From positions 2,232,001 through 2,296,000 of the forward strand of contig NZ_CP137003.1 in assembly GCF_033110965.1 (NCBI RefSeq): DNA of 64,000 nt, given 5' to 3'. The position numbers and the translations under genes are program-made. The notes under the pieces are model-generated. The model had not been told where the DNA came from. It worked only from the letters and a program-made list of their open reading frames with translations, and searched no databases. Origin of the DNA: Raineyella sp. LH-20. GTDB lineage: Bacteria; Actinomycetota; Actinomycetes; Propionibacteriales; Propionibacteriaceae. Shown piece by piece: positions 34,183-43,546 of the stretch. Every line of letters begins with the position of its first letter. Within the stretch, counting starts at the first letter, position 1.

Positions 34183-35997
34183 CTAGTCGAAGAGGACCGA
34201 CAGCTCCAGCCAGCGCTCCTCCAGGGTCTCCGCCTCGTCCTCCAGCCGGGTGATCGTGGCCATCTCCGAGGCGAGGCGCTGATAGTCGGACTGGTCGAGG
34301 TCGGCGAGCTGCGTACGCGCCGCGGCCGCCTGTTCCCGTAGCCGTTCGACCCGCCGTTCCAGCGAGGTGAGCTCCTTCTCGGCTGCTCGTAGCTCCCGGC
34401 CGGAGAGGCCGCCCGCCGCCGAGGTGTCGGCGTCGCGCTGCCCGGTCCGGGGTGCGGGACCGGCGGCCTCGGCTTCCGCCTCCTGGGCCGCCCGCAGCTT
34501 CAGGTACTCGTCGACCCCTCCCGGCAGGTGGCGTAGCCGGCCGTCGAGGACGGCGTACTGCTGGTCGGTCACCCGCTCCAGGAAGTACCGGTCGTGGGAG
34601 ACCACGATGAGGGTGCCCGGCCACGAGTCGAGCAGGTCCTCCAGTGCGGCGAGCATGTCGGTGTCCAGGTCATTGGTCGGCTCGTCGAGGATCAGCACGT
34701 TGGGCTGGTCGAGCAGGATCAGCAGCAGCTGCAGTCGACGCTGCTGACCGCCCGACAGGTCCTTCACCGGGGTCGAGAGCTGGGCACCGGAGAAGCCGAG
34801 CCGCTCCAGCAGCTGTGCCGGTGTCAGTTCCTGGGCCTTGGATCCCGATCCGAGGGTGTACGTCGTCCGCAATCGGCCGATCACCACCCGGACCGGCTCG
34901 TCGAGGAACTCCTCGAGCTCGTCCAGCCGCTGGGTGAGGGTGGCGGTCTTCACGGTCGTGCCGCGCTTGACCCGACCGCCGGTGGGCGGCACCGACCCGT
35001 CGATCAGCCCCAACAGGGTGGACTTGCCGGCGCCGTTGACACCGAGGATGCCGGTCCGCTCGCCGGGCGCCAGCCGCCACTCCACGCCGCGCAGCACCTG
35101 CTTGTCCCCGTACGCCACGGAGACGTCCAGCAGGTCGACGACGTCCTTGCCGAGCCGAGAGACCGCGAGCGACTGCAGCGCGACGGTGTCCCGGATCGGG
35201 GGGACGTCGGCGATCAGGGTGTTGGCGGCCTCGATGCGGAACTTCGGCTTCGAGCTGCGCGCCGGTGCGCCGCGGCGCAGCCAGGCGAGCTCCTTGCGGG
35301 CCAGGTTCTGCCGGCGAGCCTCGGTGACGGCCGCCTGCCTGTCGCGCTCGACCCGCTGCAGGATGTACGCGGCGTAGCCGCCCTCGAACGGCTCGACGAT
35401 CCGGTCGTGCACCTCCCAGGTCGTCGTACACACCTCGTCCAGGAACCACCGGTCGTGGGTGACCACCAGCAGGCCACCGGCGTTCGCCGCCCAGCGGCGC
35501 TTGAGGTGGTCGGCCAGCCAGGTGATCGCCTCCAGATCGAGGTGGTTGGTCGGCTCGTCGAGGGCCAGCACGTCCCAGGTGCCGGCCAGCAGCGCGGCCA
35601 GCGCCACCCGTCGGCGCTGGCCACCGGACAGCGTGGCGAGGGCGGCGCCCCAGTCCAGGTCACCGAGCAGGCCGGCGATGATGTCGCGGATCCGCGGGTC
35701 GCCGGCCCACTCGTACTCGGGCGCGTCGCCGACCACCGCATGCCCGACCGTCTCGTCGTCCGGCAGCGTGTCCGCCTGGTCCAGCACACCGATGCGTACG
35801 CCGTTGCGGACCGTCACCCGGCCCCCGTCCGGCGTACGGCGCCCGGCGAGCATCGCGAGCAGGCTGGACTTGCCGTCGCCGTTGCGGCCGACGATGCCGA
35901 TCCGGTCGCCCTCGTTCACCCCGAGGGTGACCGCGTCGAAGACCAGCTTGGTCGGATATTCCAGGTGAAGGGCCTCGGCCCCGAGCAGATGCGCCAT
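34183..35997 (-). CDS. ABC-F ATPase (Uup type)
   Basis: 604 aa, no membrane segments. Two ABC domains: GRNGDGKSS, LSGGQRRR, LALDEPTNHLDLE, then GVNGAGKST, LSGGQQRR, LILDEPTNDLDT. A linker of about 80 residues joins them, and a C-terminal coiled coil (about 530-604, RELRAAEKELTSLERRVERL) is the Uup mark. ABC-F proteins act on the ribosome. Uup-like members aid ribosome function and genome stability, while others protect from antibiotics; the coiled coil favours a housekeeping role. Self-standing. Confidence 0.93.
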   Translation of the reverse strand: MAHLLGAEALHLEYPTKLVFDAVTLGVNEGDRIGIVGRNGDGKSSLLAMLAGRRTPDGGRVTVRNGVRIGVLDQADTLPDDETVGHAVVGDAPEYEWAGDPRIRDIIAGLLGDLDWGAALATLSGGQRRRVALAALLAGTWDVLALDEPTNHLDLEAITWLADHLKRRWAANAGGLLVVTHDRWFLDEVCTTTWEVHDRIVEPFEGGYAAYILQRVERDRQAAVTEARRQNLARKELAWLRRGAPARSSKPKFRIEAANTLIADVPPIRDTVALQSLAVSRLGKDVVDLLDVSVAYGDKQVLRGVEWRLAPGERTGILGVNGAGKSTLLGLIDGSVPPTGGRVKRGTTVKTATLTQRLDELEEFLDEPVRVVIGRLRTTYTLGSGSKAQELTPAQLLERLGFSGAQLSTPVKDLSGGQQRRLQLLLILLDQPNVLILDEPTNDLDTDMLAALEDLLDSWPGTLIVVSHDRYFLERVTDQQYAVLDGRLRHLPGGVDEYLKLRAAQEAEAEAAGPAPRTGQRDADTSAAGGLSGRELRAAEKELTSLERRVERLREQAAAARTQLADLDQSDYQRLASEMATITRLEDEAETLEERWLELSVLFD

Positions 35998-36029
35998 AAC
36001 CCCTCAAGAGTAGTCAGGGGCGAGGACGG

Positions 36030-37508
36030 TCAGGCGTGGCCGCCGACCGGTCGTTCCCCAGCGCGGTCCGGCCGACGGATGAAGAACGCCGGGACGATCG
36101 CCAGCGTGCTGAGGATCGCGCCGACCAGGAACGCTGCGCGGATCCCCGCCGCCTCGGCGACGATCGGCTCGGTGCCGCCGCTGCCCCAGCGGGCGGCGGT
36201 GGCCGCCATGGTGGAGATGAACAGCGCGGTGCCCGCCGCGCCGGCCACCTGCTGGACGGTCGACACCGTCGCCGACCCGTACGCGTAGAGACGCTGGGGC
36301 AGCGACCCGAGGCTCGAGGTGAACAGCGGGGTGAAGATCAGCGCCAGGCCGATGCTGAGCACCACGTGGGCGGCGAGGAACACCGGCCACGGGGTCCCCG
36401 GCGCGCTGATCCGGGTGAACGTCCACAGCACACCGGCCACCAGAACGGTGCCGGGCACGAGCAGCGGCAGCGGGCCGACCCGGTCGAAGATCCTGCCGAC
36501 GAGCGGCGCGAGCAGCCCCATCACCAGACCGCCCGGCAGGAGCAGCAGGCCGCTGTCCAGGACGGTCATCCCCAGCACGTTCTGCAGGAACATCGGCAGC
36601 AGGATCAGGGTGCCGAAGAGCGCCATCATGCTGACCACGAACATCGTCACCGAAACGGCGAACGTCGGGACGCGGAACGTACGCAGGTCCAGCAGGGCCC
36701 GGTCGGCCCGTTGCAGCGTCAGCTGGCGCCAGATGAACAGGCCGAGCGCCAGCGCGCCGATCGCCAGCGTGCCGATCAGGGTGATCGGCACGCCATCGCC
36801 GGTGGAGGCACCGAGGCTGCTCAGGCCGAACACCAGCCCGCCGAAGCCGAGCGCCGACAGCACCACCGAGGGCACGTCGATCGGCGCGTGCTCCGGCTCG
36901 TTGACGTTCGGCATCCGCAGGGCGCCCACCACCAGGGCGGCCAGCGCGATCGGCAGCACCAGGACGAACATGAAGCGCCAGCTCAGCACACTGAGGACCA
37001 GCCCGGAGATGGTCGGGCCGATGGCGGGTGCCACCGAGATGACGATGGAGATGTTGCCCATCCGCTGTCCGCGCACCTCCGGCGGCACCAGGGTCATCAC
37101 CGTGGTCATCAGCAGCGGCATCACGATCGCCGTCCCGGTCGCCTGGATGATCCGGCCGGCCAGGAGCACTTCGTGCCCGGGCGCGGCCGCTGCCACCGCG
37201 GTGCCGAGGGAGAAGAGCGACATCGCGGTGATGAACAGCCCCCGGGTCGGGAACCGCCGGATGAGCATCCCGGTGACCGGGATGACGGTGGCCATCGTCA
37301 GCATGAACGCGGTCGTCAGCCACTGCGCCGCCACCGCGGTGACGTGCAGGTCGATCATCAGGCGCGGGATCGCCACCCCCATCACCGTCTCGTTGAGGAT
37401 GACGACGAACGCGGAGACGAGCAACAGGTTGATCACCAGGTTGTCGCGCCGGGTGGTGGATCCGGGGTCGGCGGAGCTCGACCGGGAACGGAGGGCGGTC
37501 TGGGACAC
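36030..37508 (-). CDS. MFS multidrug transporter, DHA2 (14-TM) family
   Basis: 492 aa from GTG 37508. Fourteen predicted membrane segments. Motif A-like GMLIRRFPTRGLF after TM2, and motif C-like VAPAIGPTISGLVLSVLSWR in TM5, which marks drug:H+ antiporters. Likely exports toxic compounds using the proton gradient. No regulator gene is adjacent. Substrates cannot be told. Confidence 0.9.
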   Translation of the reverse strand: MSQTALRSRSSSADPGSTTRRDNLVINLLLVSAFVVILNETVMGVAIPRLMIDLHVTAVAAQWLTTAFMLTMATVIPVTGMLIRRFPTRGLFITAMSLFSLGTAVAAAAPGHEVLLAGRIIQATGTAIVMPLLMTTVMTLVPPEVRGQRMGNISIVISVAPAIGPTISGLVLSVLSWRFMFVLVLPIALAALVVGALRMPNVNEPEHAPIDVPSVVLSALGFGGLVFGLSSLGASTGDGVPITLIGTLAIGALALGLFIWRQLTLQRADRALLDLRTFRVPTFAVSVTMFVVSMMALFGTLILLPMFLQNVLGMTVLDSGLLLLPGGLVMGLLAPLVGRIFDRVGPLPLLVPGTVLVAGVLWTFTRISAPGTPWPVFLAAHVVLSIGLALIFTPLFTSSLGSLPQRLYAYGSATVSTVQQVAGAAGTALFISTMAATAARWGSGGTEPIVAEAAGIRAAFLVGAILSTLAIVPAFFIRRPDRAGERPVGGHA

Positions 37509-37837
37509 GGCTGGTACTCCAGGGATCGGGCCACGGGTGGGGACATCCGGCTCATCCGCCGAGGCGGGATGCTGGGCCGGGGCCTCGACGCTGAGGAGAA
37601 ACGGACACCACGGCCGGTGTGGCGCCGGCCGATGTGACGCAGACAACTCTACAGGGCGGTGCAGACACCACGGATCCCCGTCGCCCCCGCCCGTCGTCGC
37701 ATCCCGGAGGCCGCATCCTCGCGGAGGTGGCGCCGGCCTGAGGGTCATCGGTGGGCCGCCCGGAACGCCGATCCGCGTGTGCCGGGCGTACGTCGCTCGG
37801 CACACGCGGATCGTGGCAGCAGAGGGTGTGTCCGGGG
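37509..37837. other. Intergenic region with a terminator hairpin
   Basis: About 330 bp between the MFS start and the DUF4191 stop, both minus-strand genes. Apart from the hairpin at 37769-37813 I see no gene. The MFS promoter should lie in the 37510-37760 part. Confidence 0.5.
37769..37813 (-). terminator. Perfect 15-bp hairpin downstream of the DUF4191 gene
   Basis: CGATCCGCGTGTGCC (37769-37783) and GGCACACGCGGATCG (37799-37813) with a 15-nt loop that itself contains CGTACG. It lies 25 bp past the DUF4191 stop. Confidence 0.75.
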
Positions 37838-38617
37838 TCAGCGACCGCGCAGGGCGCGCCGGCTGCCCTTCACCTGGCGGGCGTTGGTCGGCATCGGGCC
37901 CTTCGGCATGGACATCCGCGGACGGATGGCGTCGAGTGCCTTGACCCGCGAGGAGACCTCGGTGATCTGGTACTTGTCCAGTGCCTTCGGCAGCTTCCGG
38001 ATGTACTTGGCGAGGTCGTCGAGGGAGACCTGCCCGTCGCGGTCGCCCATCTGGACCACCCACACCGGCAGGTCGGTGACGAGCTGGGCGTGCTTGCGCT
38101 CCTCGGAGGCGAGCAGGATCTTGAGGCGGCCGGGCTCGCCCTCACCGATCAGCACCACGCCGGACGGGCCGATCACCCGGTGCACCAGGTCCTGCTGGCG
38201 GGTCCCGGTGATGCCCAGCTCGTGTGTCCACACCTTGTCGTTGAGCATGCCGAGGGCTGCGGCGGCGGAGCCGACCTGCCCGCGGGCCTGCTCCAGGGTG
38301 GCGTGCTTCATCCGCCGGGTGAGGACCAGCACGGCCAGCACCAGGCCGGCCATCACGCCGGTGATGATCCACATCACCCATCCGCCCCGGAGCAGGGCGG
38401 CGACGATCACAGCGACCAGGATCGGCGCCACGAACGCGCCGATCATCCACAGGGGGAGCTGCTTGTCGACCTTGGCCGTCGCCTTGTAGGCGTAGACGAT
38501 CTGCTTCCACCAGCCCCAGTCGCGGGGGTCGTCGCTGGAGCGCTTGCGCTCCTTCTCGGCGCGGCGCGCGGCCTTCTGCTTGGCGGCCAGCTCCTTCGCG
38601 GCCTCACTCTTGGCCAT
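37838..38617 (-). CDS. DUF4191 membrane protein (Rv2219-like)
   Basis: 259 aa from ATG 38617 (a TTG directly before is an alternative). A basic Lys/Arg/Ala N-terminus of about 30 residues, two membrane segments at about 58-100 (LPLWMIGAFVAPILVAVIVA, WIITGVMAGLVLAVLVL), then a soluble domain (VIGPSGVVLIGEGEPGRLKI). Conserved next to lipA in Actinobacteria, function unknown; a link to lipoate or E2 metabolism is suggested only by synteny. Confidence 0.88.
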   Translation of the reverse strand: MAKSEAAKELAAKQKAARRAEKERKRSSDDPRDWGWWKQIVYAYKATAKVDKQLPLWMIGAFVAPILVAVIVAALLRGGWVMWIITGVMAGLVLAVLVLTRRMKHATLEQARGQVGSAAAALGMLNDKVWTHELGITGTRQQDLVHRVIGPSGVVLIGEGEPGRLKILLASEERKHAQLVTDLPVWVVQMGDRDGQVSLDDLAKYIRKLPKALDKYQITEVSSRVKALDAIRPRMSMPKGPMPTNARQVKGSRRALRGR

Positions 38618-38794
38618 CAATCATCACCTTGCTGTCGTGCTCTCGGTTCGGTCGTCGGCGTGTCCGCCGGTGCCGGGCGGTGCCCAGCCGGAAGACGATG
38701 GGCCCGGACGTACGTCATGGTGCGGTCCCCGGCGATCGTCGCACCGATCGTACGGGACGCGGACGGTGCCGTACGCCACGGACCGACGGGTCGG

Positions 38795-39775
38795 TCAGGC
38801 GTTGCCGCTACTGGTCGGGTTGACGCCGTGGATCTTCATCACGGCGCCGCCCTGGCCACGCGCCTCGGTGGCCTGACGATACAGCCGTCCGGCACGGTAG
38901 GAAGACCGGACCAGCGGGCCGCTCATCACACCGGTGAAGCCGATCTCGCGGGCCTCCTCGGCGAACGCGTCGAACCGTTCCGGGGTGACCCACCGGTCGA
39001 TCGGGTGGTGCCGCTCGGACGGGCGCAGGTACTGGGTGATGGTGATGATCTCGGTCCCCGCCTCGTGCAGTTCGCGCAGGGCCTGGGAGACCTCGTCGTC
39101 GGTCTCGCCCATGCCGAGGATCAGGTTGGACTTGGTGACCATCCCGGCCGACCGGGCCCGGGAGAGCACGTCCAGCGACCGCTCGTAGCGGAAGGCGGGA
39201 CGGATCCGCTTGAAGATCCGCGGGACGGTCTCCACGTTGTGCGCGAACACCTCCGGCTGGGCGTCGAAGACGGTCTGCAGCGCGGCGGGATCGCCCTGGA
39301 AGTCGTCGACCAGCAGCTCGACACCACAACCGGGGATCAGTTCGTGGATCTGGCGGCAGGTCTCGGCGTACAGCCACGAGGCGCCCTGCGGCAGGTCGTC
39401 GCGGGCGACACCGGTCACCGTCGCGTAGTGCAGCCCCATCGTCTTCACCGACTCGGCCACCCGGCGCGGCTCGTCACGGTCGTACGCCGCAGGCTTGCCG
39501 GTGTCGATCTGGCAGAAGTCGCAGCGTCGGGTGCACTGGTCGCCACCGATCAGGAAGGTGGCCTCGCGGTCCTCCCAGCATTCGAACTGGTTGGGACAGC
39601 CTGCCGACTGACAGACGGTGTGCAGTTGTTCGGCCGCGACGAGGTCTTTCAGCTCGCGGTAGTTCGGGCCGAACTTGGCGCGGGTCCGGATCCACGACGG
39701 CTTGTCCTCGATCGGGGTCTGCGCGTTGCGGACCTCGAGACGAAGCATCTTGCGTCCCTCTGGTGCGATGGTCAC
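38795..39775 (-). CDS. lipA: Lipoyl synthase
   Basis: 326 aa from GTG 39775. A radical-SAM enzyme that inserts two sulfurs into protein-bound octanoate. The auxiliary cluster Cys lie in [22 protein letters not shown], the SAM cluster in CTRRCDFC, and the C-terminal RSSY motif is present (LVRSSYRAG). It acts on the octanoylated lipoyl domains of E2 (43949-46093) after LipB, encoded next to it. The start [19 protein letters not shown] matches other actinobacterial LipA proteins. Confidence 0.97.
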   Translation of the reverse strand: MTIAPEGRKMLRLEVRNAQTPIEDKPSWIRTRAKFGPNYRELKDLVAAEQLHTVCQSAGCPNQFECWEDREATFLIGGDQCTRRCDFCQIDTGKPAAYDRDEPRRVAESVKTMGLHYATVTGVARDDLPQGASWLYAETCRQIHELIPGCGVELLVDDFQGDPAALQTVFDAQPEVFAHNVETVPRIFKRIRPAFRYERSLDVLSRARSAGMVTKSNLILGMGETDDEVSQALRELHEAGTEIITITQYLRPSERHHPIDRWVTPERFDAFAEEAREIGFTGVMSGPLVRSSYRAGRLYRQATEARGQGGAVMKIHGVNPTSSGNA

Positions 39776-39842
39776 CCGCGAGAGTCTACCCGGTGGGGTC
39801 GGATCGGCCGGGTCCGCTCGTGCCGCCCGGGGCCGGCTCAGC

Positions 39843-39934
39843 CGGTCAGGCCGTACGTGACGGCGGGGCTCAGACGGTCAGGCCGTACGTCACGGCCGGG
39901 GCTCAGACGGTCAGGCCGTACGTCACGGCCGGTG
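39843..39934. repeat. 32-33-bp tandem repeat at the lipB 3' end, nearly three units
   Basis: Unit beginning CGGTCAGGCCGTACGTCACG. The copy furthest upstream in lipB orientation encodes the last residues PAVTYGLTV and the stop; the other two repeat that end, stop included, in the intergenic space. It looks like slippage duplication of the gene terminus. Confidence 0.85.
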
Positions 39935-40757
39935 CTTCGTCGCCGCTCGGGGCGGCTGGACGGCGGTGGTGGGCGGTCTGCGGGTTGTCCGCGTGTTCCT
40001 CGCCGACGTCGGGGGAGGCCTCGTACGGCTCGTAGCGGAGCATCTGGTCGAGGTGCGGTCGCACCCGCGCGGCGAGGTCCGCGAGGCTGGGGGAGGACCC
40101 GAGCTCCCGGGCGATGCTGGTGACGCCGGCGTCGCGGATGCCGCAGGGGATGATCCGGTCGTACCAGCTCATGTCCATGTCGGCGTTGAGGGCGAAGCCG
40201 TGCATCGTGGTCTTGCGGGAGACCCGGATGCCGATCGCGGCGATCTTGCGCTCCGGCTGGGGCGCGATGCCGCGGGCCGGATCGCCGGCGGTGGCGCCGA
40301 GCCACACGCCGGTGCGGTGCGGCACCCGGCCGGCGGTGATCCCGAGCTCGCCGAGCGTACGGATCAGTGCCTCCTCCAGCCGGCGGACGAAATCGACGAC
40401 GCCGATGCCGTTGGCCGGCAGCTTGACGATCGGGTAGCCGACCAGCTGGCCGGGGCCGTGGTAGGTGATGTCCCCGCCGCGGTCGACGTCGATCACCGGC
40501 GTCCCGTCGGTCGGCCGGTCGGCGGGATCGGTGCGCTTGCCCGCGGTGTAGACCGGATCGTGCTCGAGCAACAGCACGGTGCCGCGATCGCTGCCGTCGA
40601 CCACCCGGGCGTGCAGCTCGCGCTGCAGCTCCCAGGCCTGTGCGTAGTCGGTCGTCTCCGTACGCTCCGGCCACAGGCCGAGCGTGCGGTAGGTGATGCC
40701 GAGGGGGGAGACGATCGAGACGTCGGCGCCGGGCACATTGATCGGGGAGGCGGACAT
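39903..40757 (-). CDS. lipB: Octanoyl-[ACP]:protein octanoyltransferase
   Basis: 284 aa from ATG 40757. Transfers octanoate from ACP to lipoyl domains. RGGDITYHGPGQLVGYPIV carries the substrate pocket, and the Cys/Lys dyad is in IPCGI and ERKIAAIGIRV. The C-terminal 40 residues (SPDVGEEHADNPQTAHHRR onward) are extra and low complexity compared with the M. tuberculosis enzyme (230 aa). The last codons are repeated downstream. Order lipB-lipA, both minus, with 127 bp between. Confidence 0.95.
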   Translation of the reverse strand: MSASPINVPGADVSIVSPLGITYRTLGLWPERTETTDYAQAWELQRELHARVVDGSDRGTVLLLEHDPVYTAGKRTDPADRPTDGTPVIDVDRGGDITYHGPGQLVGYPIVKLPANGIGVVDFVRRLEEALIRTLGELGITAGRVPHRTGVWLGATAGDPARGIAPQPERKIAAIGIRVSRKTTMHGFALNADMDMSWYDRIIPCGIRDAGVTSIARELGSSPSLADLAARVRPHLDQMLRYEPYEASPDVGEEHADNPQTAHHRRPAAPSGDEAPAVTYGLTV

Positions 40758-41017
40758 GCGGCCGAGTGTACGCGGCGGCCTCGCCATCTCCCTGGCATGC
40801 GGGCGCCGGTGGTACGGCGCCTGGTGCCCTCCGAACGTCCGACGTCGAGCATCGAGCATCGAACGTCGAACGTCGAGCGCTGAGCCGCGCTGGGGCGTAC
40901 GGACGTGATGGTCCTCGTACGGCTCGGAACGGAGACACCGGTGGCCGGCACCGTCGGTCACTGACCAACCGCGCGACCGGGCACGCGGATCGTGTCGGCA
41001 CGTCGTAGCCTGCGACT

Positions 41018-42133
41018 GTGCTGATGATCGGGCTGACCGGCGGGATCGGATCGGGCAAGTCGACGGTGGCCCGGCTGCTCGCCGAGCGGGGGGCGTTGGT
41101 GGTCGACGCAGATGCCCTCGCGCGGGAGGTGGTCGAGCCGGGGACGCCAGGACTGGCGGCGGTGCGGACCCGTTTCGGGGCCGGTGTCGTACGGTCCGAC
41201 GGGTCGCTGGACCGGGCTGCGCTGGGGGCGATCGTGTTTGCCGACCCGGCCGCCCGCCGCGACCTGGAGGCGATCACCCATCCGTTGATCCGGGAACGTA
41301 CGCGGGGGATCATCGCCGCGGCACCGCCTGGCACCGTCGTGGTGCACGACATCCCGCTGCTGGTGGAGACCGGGGTCGCCAGCAACTATCACCTCGTGGT
41401 GACGGTCGATGTGGACGTCGAGGAGCGGGTGCGGCGGCTGGTCTCGTCGCGCGGGCTGGCGGAGGATGACGCGCGCGCCCGGATCGCCCACCAGGCCTCT
41501 GAGGCTGAGCGGCGCGCCGTCGCCGATGTGGTGATCGACAACAACGGGGCGCCCGATGCCGTGGTGCCCCAGGTCGACGCGCTGTGGCGGCGCCTCATTG
41601 CCTTCGAGGGGAACCTGGGCGCCGGTCGCCCCGCCGTGCCGACCGCTGTGGGCACGGAGCCCACCGGTGCCACCGAGAGGGGTGCTGGGGCGGCCGGTGC
41701 CACCGAGGGAGGCGTGGCTGCCACTGAGAGGGCCGCGGCTGGTGCCACTGAGAGGGGGGCCTACGAGGCGCAAGCCGCTGTCACGGCGGATGCCGGGAGC
41801 ACTGAGCGAGACGTCAGTGGGGTGCGTGCTGCCGCGGTGGTCCGGGTGTTGGCGCGGGTCGCTCATCGGCTGGGGCCTGTGGTCGGGCCGGACGCCACGT
41901 ACGACAGCATCCGGTCGGCGGACGCGCCGGTGACGGGCGCCGGTGAGGTCGATGACCCGGTGGCGGATGAGGTCCTCGACCTGGTGGTCCGGGTGCCCGA
42001 CCTCGAGTCCGTTCCGTGGGATCGGGTGGGGAAGGCATTGGTCCTGGCCGGCTTGGTGGAGACAACCGACGGCACGTACGCATCGGCTGATCCTGGGCTT
42101 CCGGCACGACTGAGGGTCCTCGCCGCCCGGTGA
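41018..42133 (+). CDS. coaE: Dephospho-CoA kinase with a long C-terminal extension (degenerate GrpB/UPF0157-like)
   Basis: 371 aa from GTG 41018. The kinase (about 1-200) has GLTGGIGSGKST, VVDADALAREV and DIPLLVETG; it phosphorylates dephospho-CoA in the last step of CoA synthesis. Then come a low-complexity Ala/Thr/Glu/Gly linker (about 210-270) and about 95 residues (RVLARVAHRLGPVVG, VADEVLDLVVRVPDLE) that resemble a decayed GrpB/UPF0157 domain. M. tuberculosis CoaE also carries such a domain, there intact, which controls folding of the kinase. Here key residues appear lost. Confidence 0.9.
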   Translation: MLMIGLTGGIGSGKSTVARLLAERGALVVDADALAREVVEPGTPGLAAVRTRFGAGVVRSDGSLDRAALGAIVFADPAARRDLEAITHPLIRERTRGIIAAAPPGTVVVHDIPLLVETGVASNYHLVVTVDVDVEERVRRLVSSRGLAEDDARARIAHQASEAERRAVADVVIDNNGAPDAVVPQVDALWRRLIAFEGNLGAGRPAVPTAVGTEPTGATERGAGAAGATEGGVAATERAAAGATERGAYEAQAAVTADAGSTERDVSGVRAAAVVRVLARVAHRLGPVVGPDATYDSIRSADAPVTGAGEVDDPVADEVLDLVVRVPDLESVPWDRVGKALVLAGLVETTDGTYASADPGLPARLRVLAAR

Positions 42134-42259
42134 GCCGTGACCCGGCGGAGCACTGCCGACCTCTGGCGTCTCGCGCCTCCCTCAGCCCCGTGTCCGTCTG
42201 CTTGTCTGCTTCCTCGGCCCCCTGCCTGTCGCATGCGCGCCTTGGCCTCGCAGGGGTGA

Positions 42260-42317
42260 TGCGTTGTGCTCATGCGTTGGTGTTGGAAGACACGCACCAA
42301 CGCATGAGCACAACGCA
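42260..42317. repeat. Large perfect hairpin, copy 1 (23-bp arms, 12-nt loop)
   Basis: Left arm 42260-42282, starting TGCGTTGTGCTCATGCGTTG; right arm 42295-42317, its exact reverse complement. The same arm sequence recurs at 43701-43760 on the other side of the DUF559-like gene, with a different loop. Each arm contains the octamer ATGCGTTG twice when the base before it is counted. Confidence 0.95.
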
Positions 42318-42374
42318 GAGGTGGGAGACGCAGCCTCGTCAAGCGCAACGCTCGCTCGTGCCACGGGAGTGGTG

Positions 42375-42557
42375 GGTCGGTCGGTGTCGCTCGTGTCACC
42401 GCCGTGCCCGGTCGGTCGGTCGGTCGGTGTCGCTCGTGTCACCGCCCTGCCCGGTCGGTCGGTGTCGCTCGTGTCACCGCCCTGCCCGGTCGGTCGGTGT
42501 CGCTCGTGTCACCGCCCTGCCCGGTCGGTCGGTGTCGCTCGTGTCACCGCCGCGCCC
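42375..42557. repeat. 35-bp minisatellite, five units
   Basis: Units start at 42375, 42418, 42453, 42488 and 42523, each containing GTGTCGCTCGTGTCACCGCC. The second period has 8 extra bases from duplication of GGTC steps. Units are contiguous with no unique spacers, so it is not a CRISPR array. It runs up to 26 bp before the stop of the DUF559-like gene. Confidence 0.95.
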
Positions 42558-42583
42558 GGTCGCCGGCCTCATGTTGTCCGCTG

Positions 42584-43516
42584 TCACCCGCAGCGCTCGC
42601 AGAGCATGCGTCGTCCGTTCCATCCTCGGCGGCGTAGCGTGATGTCCAGCACGCCGGCGACGGCACAGGGCCGAGTCATCACGTCGCTCCAGCCGAACCG
42701 AAGGGTCACCAGGCCGTTCGCGGCGCTGACGTTGTCGCGGTGGAAGTCGCGGAATCGGTCGGGTCCCCAGTGCCCCAGACGGCCGTCGAGTTCGACCACC
42801 ACGCAGTGCTCGTCGTACAACAGGTCGTGGACGTGCCCCGATCGTGCCGCCTGTCGGATGCCGGACGGCAGGCCGTGCGGCCGCAGGACCCGCTCGTCGA
42901 ACCGATACTCGAGCACGCTGTGGAGGCCGGAACTGTCCCGGACCATCTCCAGGAGGAGTGACTGCCCGCTCCTGGGACGTCGTTCGAGGACCGCGATGAG
43001 GCCGGCTTCGGTGGTCAAACGTTGGCCCAGGGCGCGGGTCACCACGTCGATCATCTCGCCGGCACCCAGCTCGGGGCACAGATCGGCCAGCAGGTGTTCG
43101 ATCGGGATGGTCGCCGGATCGCCGAGGGATCTCCCCAACCTGCCCTGACCGTCCTGGTGGAAGAGCCACCTCCCCGTCGGCCGTCGTGCCCGTCCCTCGG
43201 GCACCCAGACGTCGATCACCGGCGGCAGCGTGGTCGAGGTGGCCAATCCCAGCAGATGCGCGGCTGCCCACCCGCCGATGGCGGACCCGGCGCCACCGCG
43301 GATGAGGCCCGCCAGGCACAGGTCCGTCACGGTGGGATCGGTGGCGCGGGCCAGGACAATGCCCCGGGTGAGGCGGTGCCACGTGCCGTCTCGCACATAG
43401 CGGCGGATCGAGGCGTACGGAAGGCCCTGCTCGAGAGCCTGGGCGACGGTGATGACGTCGTGCTGATGGCGGGCGATCTCGCGAAGTTCCGCGCAGGGGA
43501 CGGCAGCTGGTCTCAT
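42584..43516 (-). CDS. AbiEi-antitoxin-like winged helix fused to a DUF559/Vsr-like endonuclease-fold domain
   Basis: 310 aa from ATG 43516. Residues about 5-60 (AELREIARHQHDVITVAQAL, SIRRYVRDGTWHRLTRGIVL) match the N-terminal helix-turn-helix seen in type IV AbiEi antitoxins. The C-terminal third (SVLEYRFDERVLRP, CVVVELDGRLGHWGPDRF, RDNVSAANGLVTLRFGW) has the E...D-E-x-D-G pattern and 'R-D-x-x-R-x-N-x-L-x-x-x-G' helix of DUF559, a PD-(D/E)XK relative of Vsr. Such genes are frequent and variable in Actinobacteria. No AbiEii toxin is adjacent. Two copies of one hairpin bracket the gene, which hints at mobility or a defence role. Confidence 0.75.
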   Translation of the reverse strand: MRPAAVPCAELREIARHQHDVITVAQALEQGLPYASIRRYVRDGTWHRLTRGIVLARATDPTVTDLCLAGLIRGGAGSAIGGWAAAHLLGLATSTTLPPVIDVWVPEGRARRPTGRWLFHQDGQGRLGRSLGDPATIPIEHLLADLCPELGAGEMIDVVTRALGQRLTTEAGLIAVLERRPRSGQSLLLEMVRDSSGLHSVLEYRFDERVLRPHGLPSGIRQAARSGHVHDLLYDEHCVVVELDGRLGHWGPDRFRDFHRDNVSAANGLVTLRFGWSDVMTRPCAVAGVLDITLRRRGWNGRRMLCERCG

Positions 43517-43546
43517 GCCTGGAGGGTGGGCCAGTGGGGTGCGTAC

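Larger units (their letters stand above)
42134..42583. other. Repeat-filled gap between coaE and the DUF559-like gene
   Basis: About 450 bp with no gene. Holds a large perfect hairpin (42260-42317) and a 35-bp minisatellite (42375-42557). Nothing else is recognisable. Confidence 0.75.

Noticed and set aside
36004-37323. 439-aa minus-strand frame beside the MFS gene frame
   Set aside because: Same strand but shifted frame. The MFS frame has 14 membrane segments and family motifs, while this one is Arg/Pro-rich noise.
42375-42557. Regular repeats that could be read as a CRISPR array
   Set aside because: Units are contiguous with no unique spacers, and no cas genes are in the window.
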